From NCBI GenBank assembly GCA_945957335.1, contig CAMFLJ010000051.1, positions 1 to 15,273 of the forward strand: a DNA stretch of 15,273 nucleotides, given 5' to 3'. Below the pieces are notes generated by a model that made no database searches, was not told the origin of the DNA, and saw nothing but the letters and a program-made list of their open reading frames with translations. A program made the translations under genes and the position numbers. Source of the stretch: an uncultured Actinomycetes bacterium. Its GTDB lineage: Bacteria; Actinomycetota; Acidimicrobiia; Acidimicrobiales; Acidimicrobilacustridaceae. Below are positions 6,879 through 13,863 of this stretch, one piece after another (position 1 is the first letter of the stretch; each line of letters opens with the position of its first letter).

Positions 6879-7529
6879 GTGGCCGGACCGAAGGAGCTCG
6901 TGGGGAAGGTCGGCGAGGCCTACCGGCGCGAGGTCGTGCCGCGCTTCATCGACAAGGCGTGCGGGTCGGCGGCCATGAAGCAGGGCCGCGACGCGGCCGC
7001 CGCCGGGCTCTCCGGCGTGGTGGTCGAGATCGGGTTCGGGTCGGGGCTGAACCTGGCGAGCTACCCGCCCGAGGTCTCCCGCGTGCACGCGGTCGAGCCG
7101 GCCGAGGTGGGCCGCAAGCTCAGCGCCCCCCGGATCGCGTCGGCCCCGTTCCCGGTCGACTACGCAGGCCTCCACGGCGAGCACATCGACCTGCCCGACG
7201 ACTCGTGCGACGGGGCGCTGTGCACGTTCACCCTCTGCACCGTCCCGGGCGTCGAGCAGGCCCTTTCCGAGCTGCGCCGGGTGCTCAAGCCGGGTGGGCG
7301 GTTCCACTTCCTCGAGCACGGCCTGGCGCCCGATGCCGGCGTGCAGCGGTGGCAGCGGCGCCTGGAGCCGATGCAGCTCGTGCTGGCCGACGGGTGCCAT
7401 CTCACCCGCGACCCCGCCGAGCTGGTCGAGGCCGCCGGGTTCGAGCTCGAGATGGTGCACCGCGACTACACCAAGGGCCCCAAGCCGTGGGTGTACATGA
7501 CCTTCGGCCAGGCGGTGAACCCCGCCTGA
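6879..7529 (+). CDS. Class I SAM-dependent methyltransferase
   Basis: A 216-residue soluble methyltransferase. I chose the GTG at 6879 because AGGAGG (6868-6873) lies 5 bases upstream; an in-frame ATG at 6864 sits before that site and has none of its own. Motif I is VVEIGFGSG (48-56), which binds SAM. The second acid is E73 in HAVEPAE. The motif IV region is LPDDSCDGALCTFTLCTVP (105-123), and the post-motif helix ELRRVLKPGG (131-140) leads to RFHFLEHG. The pattern matches the Methyltransf_11 group and resembles METTL7-like small-molecule methyltransferases (EAYRREVVPRFIDK at the N-terminus). The acceptor is unknown; thiols or phenolic or lipid groups are possible. The gene is divergent from the esterase and converges on the AlkD-type gene, with only 9 bases between the stops. 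Confidence 0.88.
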   Translation: MAGPKELVGKVGEAYRREVVPRFIDKACGSAAMKQGRDAAAAGLSGVVVEIGFGSGLNLASYPPEVSRVHAVEPAEVGRKLSAPRIASAPFPVDYAGLHGEHIDLPDDSCDGALCTFTLCTVPGVEQALSELRRVLKPGGRFHFLEHGLAPDAGVQRWQRRLEPMQLVLADGCHLTRDPAELVEAAGFELEMVHRDYTKGPKPWVYMTFGQAVNPA

Positions 7530-7538
7530 GGGGGCGGC

Positions 7539-8288
7539 TCAGCGGCGCGTCGAGCGCCGGGCCTCGAGCTCGGCGACCACCGGTGGCGCGAGCACCTTGC
7601 GGGCCTCGCGCCACGTGACCCCGCTCATGCGTGCCATCCGGGGCGTGCACCACGCCGCCACCGGCTGCGGGTCGCGGCGGCCGATGTCGCGCAGCACCCA
7701 GCCGATGGCCTTGGCCACGAAGAACTCGCGCTCGTCGACCAGGCGGTCGGCCACGCGCTCGAAGGTCGCGAAGGGCACCACGCCCGCCCGCACCGGGCGC
7801 GAGAGGCACAGGACCGAGAGGCGCCGCACCCAGAACGAGCCGTCGGTCGACCAGGCGTCGGCGACCCCCAACGCGTCGGGGTGGCCGGTGAGCACGATGC
7901 CTGCCGCCACGTGGGCGAGCGGGTCGACCAGGGCCCAGGTGCGGCCCTCGGCCACCATCGCGGCCAGCTCGTCGAGGTGCTCGGGGCCGAGTCGCTGCGC
8001 CTCGGCCACCCAGAGCTCGGCCGCGGCCCGGCGGTCGTCGAACACCGGCGAGCGCCACAGCTCGCGGGCCACCGCCAGCGCGTCGTCGGGGGCCGGTCGG
8101 GCCTCACGTCGCCAGTCGGCGACGATGCGCCGGGTGGCCGGCACGCTCACGCCGAGGTGCTCGTCGAAGCTGTGCTTCAGGTAGGCCTGCTCGGAGACCG
8201 CCCGAGCGGGGTCGGAGGCAGCCGCCAGCGCGGCGTGGATGTCTGCCGCGGCATGGGCGGCCGGGCTCCCGCCGTCGCCTGGGGCCAT
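7539..8288 (-). CDS. AlkD-type DNA alkylation repair glycosylase (HEAT-like)
   Basis: A 249-residue all-helical protein. It carries AlkD-family hallmarks: AYLKHSFDEHLGVSVPATR (35-53), W118 and D122 in TWALVDPLA, VRRLSVL (154-160), and KAIGWVLRDIG with W197. The W-x3-D spacing and the distant Trp match W109, D113 and W187 of Bacillus AlkD. That enzyme removes bulky or cationic N3- and N7-alkyl purines without flipping the base, so this protein is likely to retain activity. The ATG at 8288 lies 4 bases after the AlkB-type stop and has no Shine-Dalgarno site, which suggests coupled translation. In the operon it would act on lesions (charged alkylpurines) that complement those repaired by AlkB. 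It converges with the methyltransferase. Confidence 0.9.
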   Translation of the reverse strand: MAPGDGGSPAAHAAADIHAALAAASDPARAVSEQAYLKHSFDEHLGVSVPATRRIVADWRREARPAPDDALAVARELWRSPVFDDRRAAAELWVAEAQRLGPEHLDELAAMVAEGRTWALVDPLAHVAAGIVLTGHPDALGVADAWSTDGSFWVRRLSVLCLSRPVRAGVVPFATFERVADRLVDEREFFVAKAIGWVLRDIGRRDPQPVAAWCTPRMARMSGVTWREARKVLAPPVVAELEARRSTRR

Positions 8289-8292
8289 CAGA

Positions 8293-8958
8293 TCAACCGC
8301 GCCCGTAGTGGCGGGGGGCGCGGTAGCTGCCGCCTCGCTCCATGCGGCCGAGCTTGGAGGTCCAACGCCACTGCACCGACATCCGGCCACCGATGCGGGC
8401 CGGCACCTGCGGCACGCTGTGCTCCCAGCCGGCCTGGGTGGCCCCACCCATCACGAGAAGGTCGCCGTGGCCGGGCATGAGGTGGACCGTGGCGCCCTTG
8501 TGGTCGGCCTCGTGGGCGTGGCGGTTGGCGCGGGGCCGGATCAGGAACGGTCGGCGCTCACCCAGGACGAGCAGGGCGATGACGGTGTCGTCCAGCCAGC
8601 GCATGTCGCGGTCGCGGTGGAAGGCCACCATGTCGCGCCCGTCGCGGTAGAGGGCGACCGCCGCGCCCTCGAAGCGCACGCCGTAGCCGTGCTGGATCGT
8701 GCGCTGGGCCTCGAGCAGGGCCGGGTGGGGTGCGTCGGCAGGCCGGTAGGCCGCCCCCACGCGGGGCTCCTCGACCCAGTGGTCGTAGCGGAAGATGCGG
8801 CTGGGGCGGAAGGCCACGGTGGCGGCGAGGTGGTCGTAGAGCTCGTCGGCGCCCCCCATCCACCCCCGCCAGAGGTCGACCCACGAGCGCTCGTCGAGCC
8901 ACGTGCGATCGGCTTCGACACCGGGCGCCAAGCCCACCGCTGGTGCTGCATCAGCCAC
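8293..8958 (-). CDS. alkB: AlkB-type Fe(II)/2-oxoglutarate DNA dealkylase
   Basis: A 221-residue 2OG-Fe(II) oxygenase of the AlkB family, which oxidatively removes alkyl groups from N1 of adenine and N3 of cytosine. The core motif is LYRDGRDMVAFHRDRD, where H114 and D116 bind iron. H180 in WEHSVPQ is the third ligand. R192 and R198 in RMSVQWRW match the 2OG- and substrate-binding arginines (RxNxTxR in the family, here with Ser and Gln variants). The substrate-lid region (about 50-95) includes FRYDHW and the basic-aromatic surface. The start is a GTG at 8958, 6 bases behind the -10 box TACGGT; no Shine-Dalgarno site is seen, so it is likely leaderless. It is the first gene of an alkB-alkD operon, divergent from the Cys-rich mini-protein gene. 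Confidence 0.92.
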   Translation of the reverse strand: MADAAPAVGLAPGVEADRTWLDERSWVDLWRGWMGGADELYDHLAATVAFRPSRIFRYDHWVEEPRVGAAYRPADAPHPALLEAQRTIQHGYGVRFEGAAVALYRDGRDMVAFHRDRDMRWLDDTVIALLVLGERRPFLIRPRANRHAHEADHKGATVHLMPGHGDLLVMGGATQAGWEHSVPQVPARIGGRMSVQWRWTSKLGRMERGGSYRAPRHYGRG

Positions 8959-8964
8959 GGGCCC

Positions 8965-8970
8965 ACCGTA
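8965..8970 (-). promoter_or_regulatory. -10 box TACGGT of the leaderless alkB-type gene
   Basis: On the minus strand, TACGGT at 8970-8965 is followed by 6 bases (GGGCCC) and the GTG start at 8958. No Ada box or LexA box could be recognised by eye nearby, so the regulation of this repair operon is open. Confidence 0.5.
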
Positions 8971-8990
8971 CCGGTGCCCTCCGACAGCGG

Positions 8991-9028
8991 TTGCCGTGGC
9001 GCCATGCGCTAGATACCCTGGGGGGTAT
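8991..9028 (+). promoter_or_regulatory. Promoter with overlapping CsoR-like dyad (ATACCC-TGGG-GGGTAT)
   Basis: A -35-like TTGCCG (8991-8996), a 17-base spacer and the -10 box TACCCT (9014-9019) precede the ATG at 9027 by 7 bases. ATACCC (9013-9018) and GGGTAT (9023-9028) are inverted copies with a G-rich middle. The dyad covers the -10 box and the first bases of the start codon. From memory, operators of the CsoR/RcnR/CstR repressors look like this (ATACCC, G-tract, GGGTAT). A repressor bound here would block transcription. No CsoR-family gene is in the window. Confidence 0.55.
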
Positions 9029-9224
9029 GTGCAGACGAGTGACGTGCAAGACCTGCGGCAAGCCGGGCTGGGCGGGGTGCGGAGCCCACGTCGACGCCGT
9101 GCTGGGCGACGTGCCGGAGAAGGACCGCTGCCACTGCGCCGAGGACCGGGCCGCGGCCCGCGCCTCGAGTGCCCCGTCGGGCGACGGCGAGCGCCGCGGC
9201 CTGCTCCAGCGCCTCTTCGGCTGA
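9027..9224 (+). CDS. Cys-rich mini-protein, putative metal- or thiol-linked
   Basis: A 65-residue protein beginning MCRRVTCKTCGKPGWAGCGAH. Its six Cys (2, 7, 10, 18, 35, 37) and H21 and H36 are spaced as in a zinc-ribbon-like or metal-binding knuckle (CKTC, GCGAH, CHC). The remaining tail (40-65) is Ala- and Ser-rich and ends basic-hydrophobic (LLQRLFG). I recognise the pattern CxTCGK..W.GCG.H....L..VP...RC.C from small conserved proteins in many bacteria, but I know of no proven function. It is probably leaderless, since the -10 box ends 7 bases before the ATG. The CsoR-like dyad over the start suggests control by copper, nickel or sulfane-sulfur signals. The gene is divergent from alkB. The response regulator follows about 100 bases later with its own promoter. 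Confidence 0.85.
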   Translation: MCRRVTCKTCGKPGWAGCGAHVDAVLGDVPEKDRCHCAEDRAAARASSAPSGDGERRGLLQRLFG

Positions 9225-9314
9225 GGCCCCGGCCCGCCCCTCGGCGGCACGCCCTCCTGACTCCAGGCTGAAGGCGACCCCGACCGGAGCCGCTCCCACG
9301 GCGCCGCGACGTGT

Positions 9315-9320
9315 GATGCT
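9315..9320 (+). promoter_or_regulatory. Possible -10 box GATGCT of the response-regulator gene
   Basis: GATGCT, within TGATGCT, is followed by 6 bases (CGCGGC) and the GTG at 9327. It departs from TANNNT at the first base only, and TG stands just in front of the A. It matches the spacing of the other leaderless starts in the window. Otherwise 9225-9326 holds nothing I can recognise. Confidence 0.4.
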
Positions 9321-9326
9321 CGCGGC

Positions 9327-10031
9327 GTGCGAGTGCTGGTGGTCGAGGACGAGGTCGGCGTGGCCATGGGCGTGCAGAGCGCGCTCGAGGCCGACGGCTT
9401 CTCGGTCGACGTGGCCAACGACGGCCACGACGGTTGGGTGATGGCGTCCACCGGCGCCTACGACGCCATCGTGCTCGACCTCATGCTGCCGACCATGAAC
9501 GGCTACAAGGTGTGCGCCGCCCTCCGCGACGCCGGCGACTGGACCCCGATCCTCATGCTCACGGCCAAGGCCGGGGAGTACGACATCGCCGAGGGCCTCG
9601 AGACCGGGGCCGACGACTACCTCACCAAGCCGTTCTCGACGGTGGTGCTCGTCGCCCGGGTGAAGGCCCTTGTCCGCCGGCCCCGGGGTGGCGGACCGCC
9701 CGCCCACACCGCCGGCGACCTGCGCCTCGACCCCTTCGCCCACCGGTGCTGGCGGGGTGACACCGAGGTCGAGCTGACCGCCCGCGAGATGGACGTGCTC
9801 GCCCACCTCCTCTCCCGCCAGGGAGACGTGGTGTCGAAGGTGCAGCTGCTCGACAACGTGTGGGGCGAGGACTTCGAGGGCGACCCGAACATCGTCGAGG
9901 TGTACGTCGGGCGCCTGCGGCGCAAGGTCGACGACGCCTTCGGTCGCCACTCGATCGAGACCGTCCGCGGTGTGGGCTACCGCCTGCGGGCCGACGACGG
10001 CACCGACCCCGGCGCTGCGGACGCGCCGTGA
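9327..10031 (+). CDS. OmpR/PhoB-family response regulator
   Basis: A 234-residue DNA-binding regulator. The receiver domain (1-112) starts MRVLVVEDE, and E7 and D8 form the acidic pocket. The phosphoacceptor is D51 in VLDLMLP, with T79 and K101 (LTKPF) as the conserved switch residues. A short linker leads to a winged-helix domain (about 128-222) with VELTAREMDVLAHL, the recognition-helix region VEVYVGRLRRKVD, and the final hairpin IETVRGVGYRL. All key residues are present. A partner histidine kinase starts within its stop codon. No target genes are obvious; the closest downstream gene is a small hydrolase. The GTG start is probably leaderless (GATGCT box at 9315). The signal sensed is unknown. 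Confidence 0.95.
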   Translation: MRVLVVEDEVGVAMGVQSALEADGFSVDVANDGHDGWVMASTGAYDAIVLDLMLPTMNGYKVCAALRDAGDWTPILMLTAKAGEYDIAEGLETGADDYLTKPFSTVVLVARVKALVRRPRGGGPPAHTAGDLRLDPFAHRCWRGDTEVELTAREMDVLAHLLSRQGDVVSKVQLLDNVWGEDFEGDPNIVEVYVGRLRRKVDDAFGRHSIETVRGVGYRLRADDGTDPGAADAP

Positions 10032-11386
10032 GGCACTGGTCGATCCGGGCCCGGGTGACGGCCGTGGCCACCGCCGCCCTGGCGGTGGTGCTGATCGTGG
10101 TCGCCGTGGTGCTCGTGCACTTCCTGCGGGTCGGGCTCACCAACCGCCTCGACCGCCAGCTGCGCAACGACGCCACCGCGGCCACGCTCCGCGACGCGCC
10201 CGTCGAGCGGATCCCCGCCACCGCCGGTGGTGGCCGGATCGTGCAGATCGTCGACACCGAGGGCACCGTGCTCTGGTCGAGCGTCGCCGCCGGCGGCCCC
10301 GGTGCCGAACCGCTCATCGAGCCACCCCTCCCATTCGAGGCGGGCTCGGGCACGCACCTGCTCTCGGTCGACCACGCCGCCCTCGGCGAGCTCCGGGTGA
10401 TCGCCGTGCCCCGCGCCGGCGGGAGCGAGTGGCTGCTCGTCGCCCGGTCCGAGGAGCTGGGCAACACCGCGGGCCGGGCCGTGCTCCGCGCCGTGGTCGT
10501 CCTGGTGCCTCTGCTCACCCTCGGCCTCGGCTTCCTCGTGTGGTTCGGCGTCGGCCGCGCCCTGCGGCCGGTCGAGTCGATCCGGGCGAGCGTGGGTGAC
10601 ATCACCGAGCACCACCTCTCCACCCGGGTGCCCGTGCCCGACACGGGTGACGAGGTCGCCCGCCTGGCGGTGACGATGAACGAGATGCTCGACCGGCTCG
10701 ACGCCGCCTCGGGCCGCGAGCGCCAGCTGGTGGCGGACGCCAGCCACGAGCTGCGCAGCCCTCTCGCCTCGGTGCGGGCCCTGCTCGAGACCCGTGCCAC
10801 CGCCGCCGACCCCGCCGCCCACGACGCCGAGGCCATGGCCGCCGTCATGCGCCTCCAGGCCCTCGTCGAGCAGATGCTGGTGCTCGCCTCGCAGGACTCG
10901 GCGCCACCGCTGGCCCCCCGGCCCGTCGACCTCGACGACCTCGTCATCGAGCGGGCCTCGAGCCTCCGGGCCACCACCTCGCTCACGGTCGACTCCGCCT
11001 CGGTGTCAGGCGCACAGGTGCCGGGCAGCGAGGAGGCGCTGCGACGGGTCGTCGACAACCTCGCCGCCAACGCCGCCCGCCACGCCCGGACCACCGTGCG
11101 CTTCCAGCTGCGGGAGGTGCCGGGCTGGGCCCAGCTCGTGGTGTCCGACGACGGCCCCGGCGTGCCCGAGGCCGACCGGGCCCGCGTGTTCGAGCGCTTC
11201 AGCCGCCTCGACGACGCCCGCGACCGCGACCGGGCCGGCGCCGGCCTGGGCCTGTCGATCGTCGCCGGAGCGGTCGAGCAGCACGGCGGGACCGTCACCG
11301 TCGACGCCGACCCCGACCTCGGCGGTGCCCGCTTCGTGGTCAACCTGCCCACGGCCGGGCCAGCGGGCGGCGCCTCCCCCGCATAG
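10028..11386 (+). CDS. Membrane sensor histidine kinase
   Basis: A 452-residue two-component sensor that phosphorylates the adjacent regulator. It starts at the GTG at 10028, which overlaps the regulator's stop as GTGA. There are two membrane spans, at about 11-34 and 153-173, with an extracytoplasmic sensor loop of about 118 residues between them. A HAMP linker follows (about 174-228). The dimerization and phosphoacceptor segment has H240 in DASHELRSPLASVR. The N box is DNLAANAARHA (343-353), the G1 box SDDGPGVP (373-380) and the F box VFERFSRLDD. The G2 box is GAGLGLSIV (404-412). All catalytic boxes are intact. The sensor loop has no motif I recognise. Its TAG stop lies inside the -10 hexamer (TAGGGT, 11384-11389) of the next gene. 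Confidence 0.95.
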   Translation: MRHWSIRARVTAVATAALAVVLIVVAVVLVHFLRVGLTNRLDRQLRNDATAATLRDAPVERIPATAGGGRIVQIVDTEGTVLWSSVAAGGPGAEPLIEPPLPFEAGSGTHLLSVDHAALGELRVIAVPRAGGSEWLLVARSEELGNTAGRAVLRAVVVLVPLLTLGLGFLVWFGVGRALRPVESIRASVGDITEHHLSTRVPVPDTGDEVARLAVTMNEMLDRLDAASGRERQLVADASHELRSPLASVRALLETRATAADPAAHDAEAMAAVMRLQALVEQMLVLASQDSAPPLAPRPVDLDDLVIERASSLRATTSLTVDSASVSGAQVPGSEEALRRVVDNLAANAARHARTTVRFQLREVPGWAQLVVSDDGPGVPEADRARVFERFSRLDDARDRDRAGAGLGLSIVAGAVEQHGGTVTVDADPDLGGARFVVNLPTAGPAGGASPA

Positions 11387-11389
11387 GGT
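11384..11389 (+). promoter_or_regulatory. -10 box TAGGGT of the small hydrolase, starting with the kinase stop codon
   Basis: TAGGGT is followed by 7 bases (CCGCCCC) and the ATG at 11397. Its first three bases are the stop codon of the histidine kinase. The gene therefore probably has its own leaderless transcript as well as read-through from the two-component operon. No Shine-Dalgarno sequence is present. Confidence 0.55.
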
Positions 11390-11396
11390 CCGCCCC

Positions 11397-12065
11397 ATGC
11401 CCACGATCGTCCTCGTCCACGGCGCGTTCCACGGCGGCTGGTGCTGGGAGCCCCTGCTCCCCGAGCTGGCCGACCGCGGCATCGACGCCGTCACCGTCGA
11501 CCTGCCCCTCACCACCCTGAACGACGACGCCGCGGCGATCGTCGCCGTGCTCGACGCGGCCGACGGACCGGTGACGCTCCTCGGGCACTCCTACGGCGGC
11601 GCCCCCATCACCGTGGCCGGCAACCACCCGGCGGTCGAGCGGCTCGTCTACCTCACCGCCATGGCGCCCGACGACGGCCAGAACGCCACCGGCACCGACG
11701 TGCAGATCGGCGACGACTTCATGAGCGCGTTCCGCCTCGCCGACAACGGCCTGCCCGAGGTCGACCCCGCCCGGGCGCCGGAGATCTTCTACCCCGACGT
11801 CGACTCCGCCACCGCGGCGGCCCTCGCGGCCAAGCTGCGGCCCGGCAACACCGGCGGCGCCGACCTCGTCGAGCGGGCCGCATGGCACGACCGCCCGACC
11901 CACTACGTCGTGTGCAACGACGACCCGATCCTGCTGGCCGAGTCGCAGCGCGCCATCGCCGAGCGCATCGGCGCCACCGTGCACCAGCTGCCCGGCGACC
12001 ACTCGCCGTTCGTGGCCCGGCCGGCCGCCCTGGCCGACATCCTGGCCCCGATCGTCGCCGGCTGA
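11397..12065 (+). CDS. Small alpha/beta hydrolase (hydroxynitrile lyase/methylketone synthase-like)
   Basis: A 222-residue serine hydrolase, likely cytosolic. The first strand and oxyanion loop are IVLVHGAFHGGWCWEP (4-19). The nucleophile elbow is LLGHSYGG with S65. The acid is D175 or D176 in VCNDDPIL, and H202 in PGDHSPF ends the triad. The HGAFHGGWCW start is typical of the compact group that includes plant hydroxynitrile lyases and methylesterases and many bacterial esterases. The bacterial members mostly lack known substrates. Length is on the short side but normal for this group. It lies just after the two-component genes, with 10 bases between them, and may be co-transcribed with them or use its own -10 box at 11384. 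The gene converges with the metallophosphoesterase. Confidence 0.9.
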   Translation: MPTIVLVHGAFHGGWCWEPLLPELADRGIDAVTVDLPLTTLNDDAAAIVAVLDAADGPVTLLGHSYGGAPITVAGNHPAVERLVYLTAMAPDDGQNATGTDVQIGDDFMSAFRLADNGLPEVDPARAPEIFYPDVDSATAAALAAKLRPGNTGGADLVERAAWHDRPTHYVVCNDDPILLAESQRAIAERIGATVHQLPGDHSPFVARPAALADILAPIVAG

Positions 12066-12095
12066 GCGACCGTCTTGGGGCTCGCCGCCCGCGGC

Positions 12096-13760
12096 TCAGG
12101 CGGCCGGTGCGACGAGGGCGTCGACCACCTCGGCCATGTGGGCCGAGAGCGGCACGACGAGCTCGACGTTCACCGGCCCGCCGGCATGGACGTCGTCGGG
12201 GTCGGTGAACAGCTGGTAGGACGCCACCGCGTAGTCGCGGGACGTCGCGGCCGGTGAGCCCTCGGCCACCGCCGGGTCGACACAGGTGGCCACCACCGAC
12301 ACCGTGCCGTCACCGTTGGCCTGCACGTCGAAGGTGCGGAACTCCTGGGGGAAGTCGCGGAGCGAGAAGGTCTCGACCTCGTAGAGGCCCAGCTCGGGTC
12401 GGGCCGGGTCGGGCGACTCGATCACGGTGATGGTGTTGAGGTGGCGGTGGCCGGCGGCCCACAGCACCAGGTTCGGGACGCGCTGCAGGGCCTCGACCAG
12501 CTCGTCCTCGGAGACCTCCGAGACGCTGCTCCACCACACGAAGCCGGGCTCCTCGATCCGGATCGGGATGTGGCAGGCCACGATCATCAGCTGGTCGGCG
12601 GCCTGGCCGGCCTCCAGCTCGGCGACGAGCCAGTCGAAGCGGCGACGGGTGAGCGACCCGTGGCCGTAGCCGCCGAGGCCGACCACGTTCTCGTCGTCGA
12701 CGCGCTGGGTGTCGTCGAGCGAGATCACCTTCACCGGCACATCCGGGTTCGGGACGAAGCTGTAGCAGGCGTCCTCGGCCTCGGCCGCGGCCCGGTCGAA
12801 GCCGTGGCCGACCGGTGACGACGTCGAGTCGAGGAACTCGCCGATCCACTCGGACTTGGCGAGCGAGCGACGTCCCGGGTCCGCGCTCGGCACCTTCGGG
12901 GGCTCGGCGAACGCCGACTCGGGGCCGACGCCGATGATCTCGGGCACCTCGGTCGAGCAGTCGAGTGAGCCCATGTAGAGGCCGCGGGAGTCCATGCCGG
13001 CGGGGTCGCCGAAGATGTCGCCGAGGTCGAGGATCTCGTCCCCGGCGAGCACCGCCCGCAGGTGGTCGTCGGCCGGCATGACGCCCATCCAGAACTGGTC
13101 GTGGTTGCCGATGGCCTGGTACCACGGGATCGACGGGTCGAGCCCGGCGGTCTGGAAGTCGCGCAGGTAGTCGACCAGCTCCTCGCCATCGACGTCTGCC
13201 CCCGACCGGGGGGAGACGACCTTGCCGTCGAGGGTGTCGATGTACCACCGCAGCTCGTTGCGCTGGGTGCTGTTGCAGGCGTCGCCGAGACCGATGCCGA
13301 AGTCGAACGGGTCGCGCTCGTGCAGGGCGTTGATGGTCTGCACCACGGCGTCGAGCACGTGCACCGTGTAGGGCATCACCATCGAGTAGGCGCAGATCGC
13401 CAGCGGGCTGCCGCCCTTGTAGCCGATGAGGATGGCCTGGGCCGGCGACTGCTGGTCGGTGAGGTGCACGTCGGTGATCGTGAAGAAGCGCAGGAGCCGC
13501 TGCGGGTCGGCGACCGGTGCGGGAGCGGCGTCGGGCCCGAGCAGGTCGGTGCGGCGCACGATCGGCACGCCGGGCCCGTACTCCCAGCGGCCGTAGCCGT
13601 TGGCCGCGTACCTGCCGACCTCGTAGGGCAGGATCTTCTCGGCGTCGGCCGGGATCGGGAGCGGCACGATCGTGCGCTCGACGGTCGTGACGACCTCGTC
13701 GCTGATCGGGTGGCTCGGGGCCGGTCGTCGGTCGTTCAGCGTCGCTCGATGGTGTGCCAC
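12096..13760 (-). CDS. Metallophosphoesterase (calcineurin-like fold), PPA1498-like family
   Basis: A 554-residue protein with calcineurin-like phosphoesterase motifs in order: ITDVHLTD (95-102, D97 and H99), GLGDACN (D160), IGNHDQ (N219, H220), VACHIPI (H397) and AGHRHLN (H438, H440). All metal ligands are present, so hydrolysis of a phosphoester is likely. The long insert between the GNHD motif and H397 (about 222-390) and the C-terminal beta-rich extension (about 445-554) fit the large actinobacterial family typified by PPA1498. The natural substrate is unknown. The N-terminus (MAHHRATLND) has no signal peptide, so I place it in the cytoplasm. The GTG start at 13760 is preceded by GGGAGG with a 5-base gap. 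The gene is divergent from the Tyr-phosphatase-like gene. No clear minus-strand -10 box was found. Confidence 0.88.
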   Translation of the reverse strand: MAHHRATLNDRRPAPSHPISDEVVTTVERTIVPLPIPADAEKILPYEVGRYAANGYGRWEYGPGVPIVRRTDLLGPDAAPAPVADPQRLLRFFTITDVHLTDQQSPAQAILIGYKGGSPLAICAYSMVMPYTVHVLDAVVQTINALHERDPFDFGIGLGDACNSTQRNELRWYIDTLDGKVVSPRSGADVDGEELVDYLRDFQTAGLDPSIPWYQAIGNHDQFWMGVMPADDHLRAVLAGDEILDLGDIFGDPAGMDSRGLYMGSLDCSTEVPEIIGVGPESAFAEPPKVPSADPGRRSLAKSEWIGEFLDSTSSPVGHGFDRAAAEAEDACYSFVPNPDVPVKVISLDDTQRVDDENVVGLGGYGHGSLTRRRFDWLVAELEAGQAADQLMIVACHIPIRIEEPGFVWWSSVSEVSEDELVEALQRVPNLVLWAAGHRHLNTITVIESPDPARPELGLYEVETFSLRDFPQEFRTFDVQANGDGTVSVVATCVDPAVAEGSPAATSRDYAVASYQLFTDPDDVHAGGPVNVELVVPLSAHMAEVVDALVAPAA

Positions 13761-13828
13761 GGGGGCCTCCCTGCTCGGCGGTCACGCCGCGGGCGCCACA
13801 CGGGCGCGGACGGCTCGCACCGCGACCA

Positions 13829-13857
13829 TCGACCGATTCATTTGCCGGCTCTAGGGT
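13829..13857 (+). promoter_or_regulatory. Promoter TCGACC-17-TAGGGT of the Tyr-phosphatase-like gene
   Basis: A -35-like TCGACC (13829-13834), a 17-base spacer and TAGGGT (13852-13857) precede the ATG at 13864 by 6 bases. This is the best complete promoter of the leaderless set. No Shine-Dalgarno site lies in the six bases between. The remaining 13761-13828 shows no other recognisable element. Confidence 0.6.
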
Positions 13858-13863
13858 CATCTG

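Noticed and set aside
7522..7537. CCGCC/GGCGG hairpin between the methyltransferase and AlkD-type genes as a terminator
   Set aside because: The stem is only 5 bp and lies at the stop codon in a GC-rich context, so it is too weak to call.
8289..8447. Longer form of the AlkD-type protein
   Set aside because: The extension overlaps the end of the alkB-type gene and has no AlkD resemblance. The ATG at 8288, 4 bases after that stop, fits a coupled operon.
5413..12868. Identical 19-base stretch TCGGACTTGGCGAGCGAGC at 5413-5431 and 12850-12868
   Set aside because: Both copies lie inside coding regions and encode SLAKSD or SLAKSE in unrelated proteins. Shared codon preference explains it better than a repeat family.
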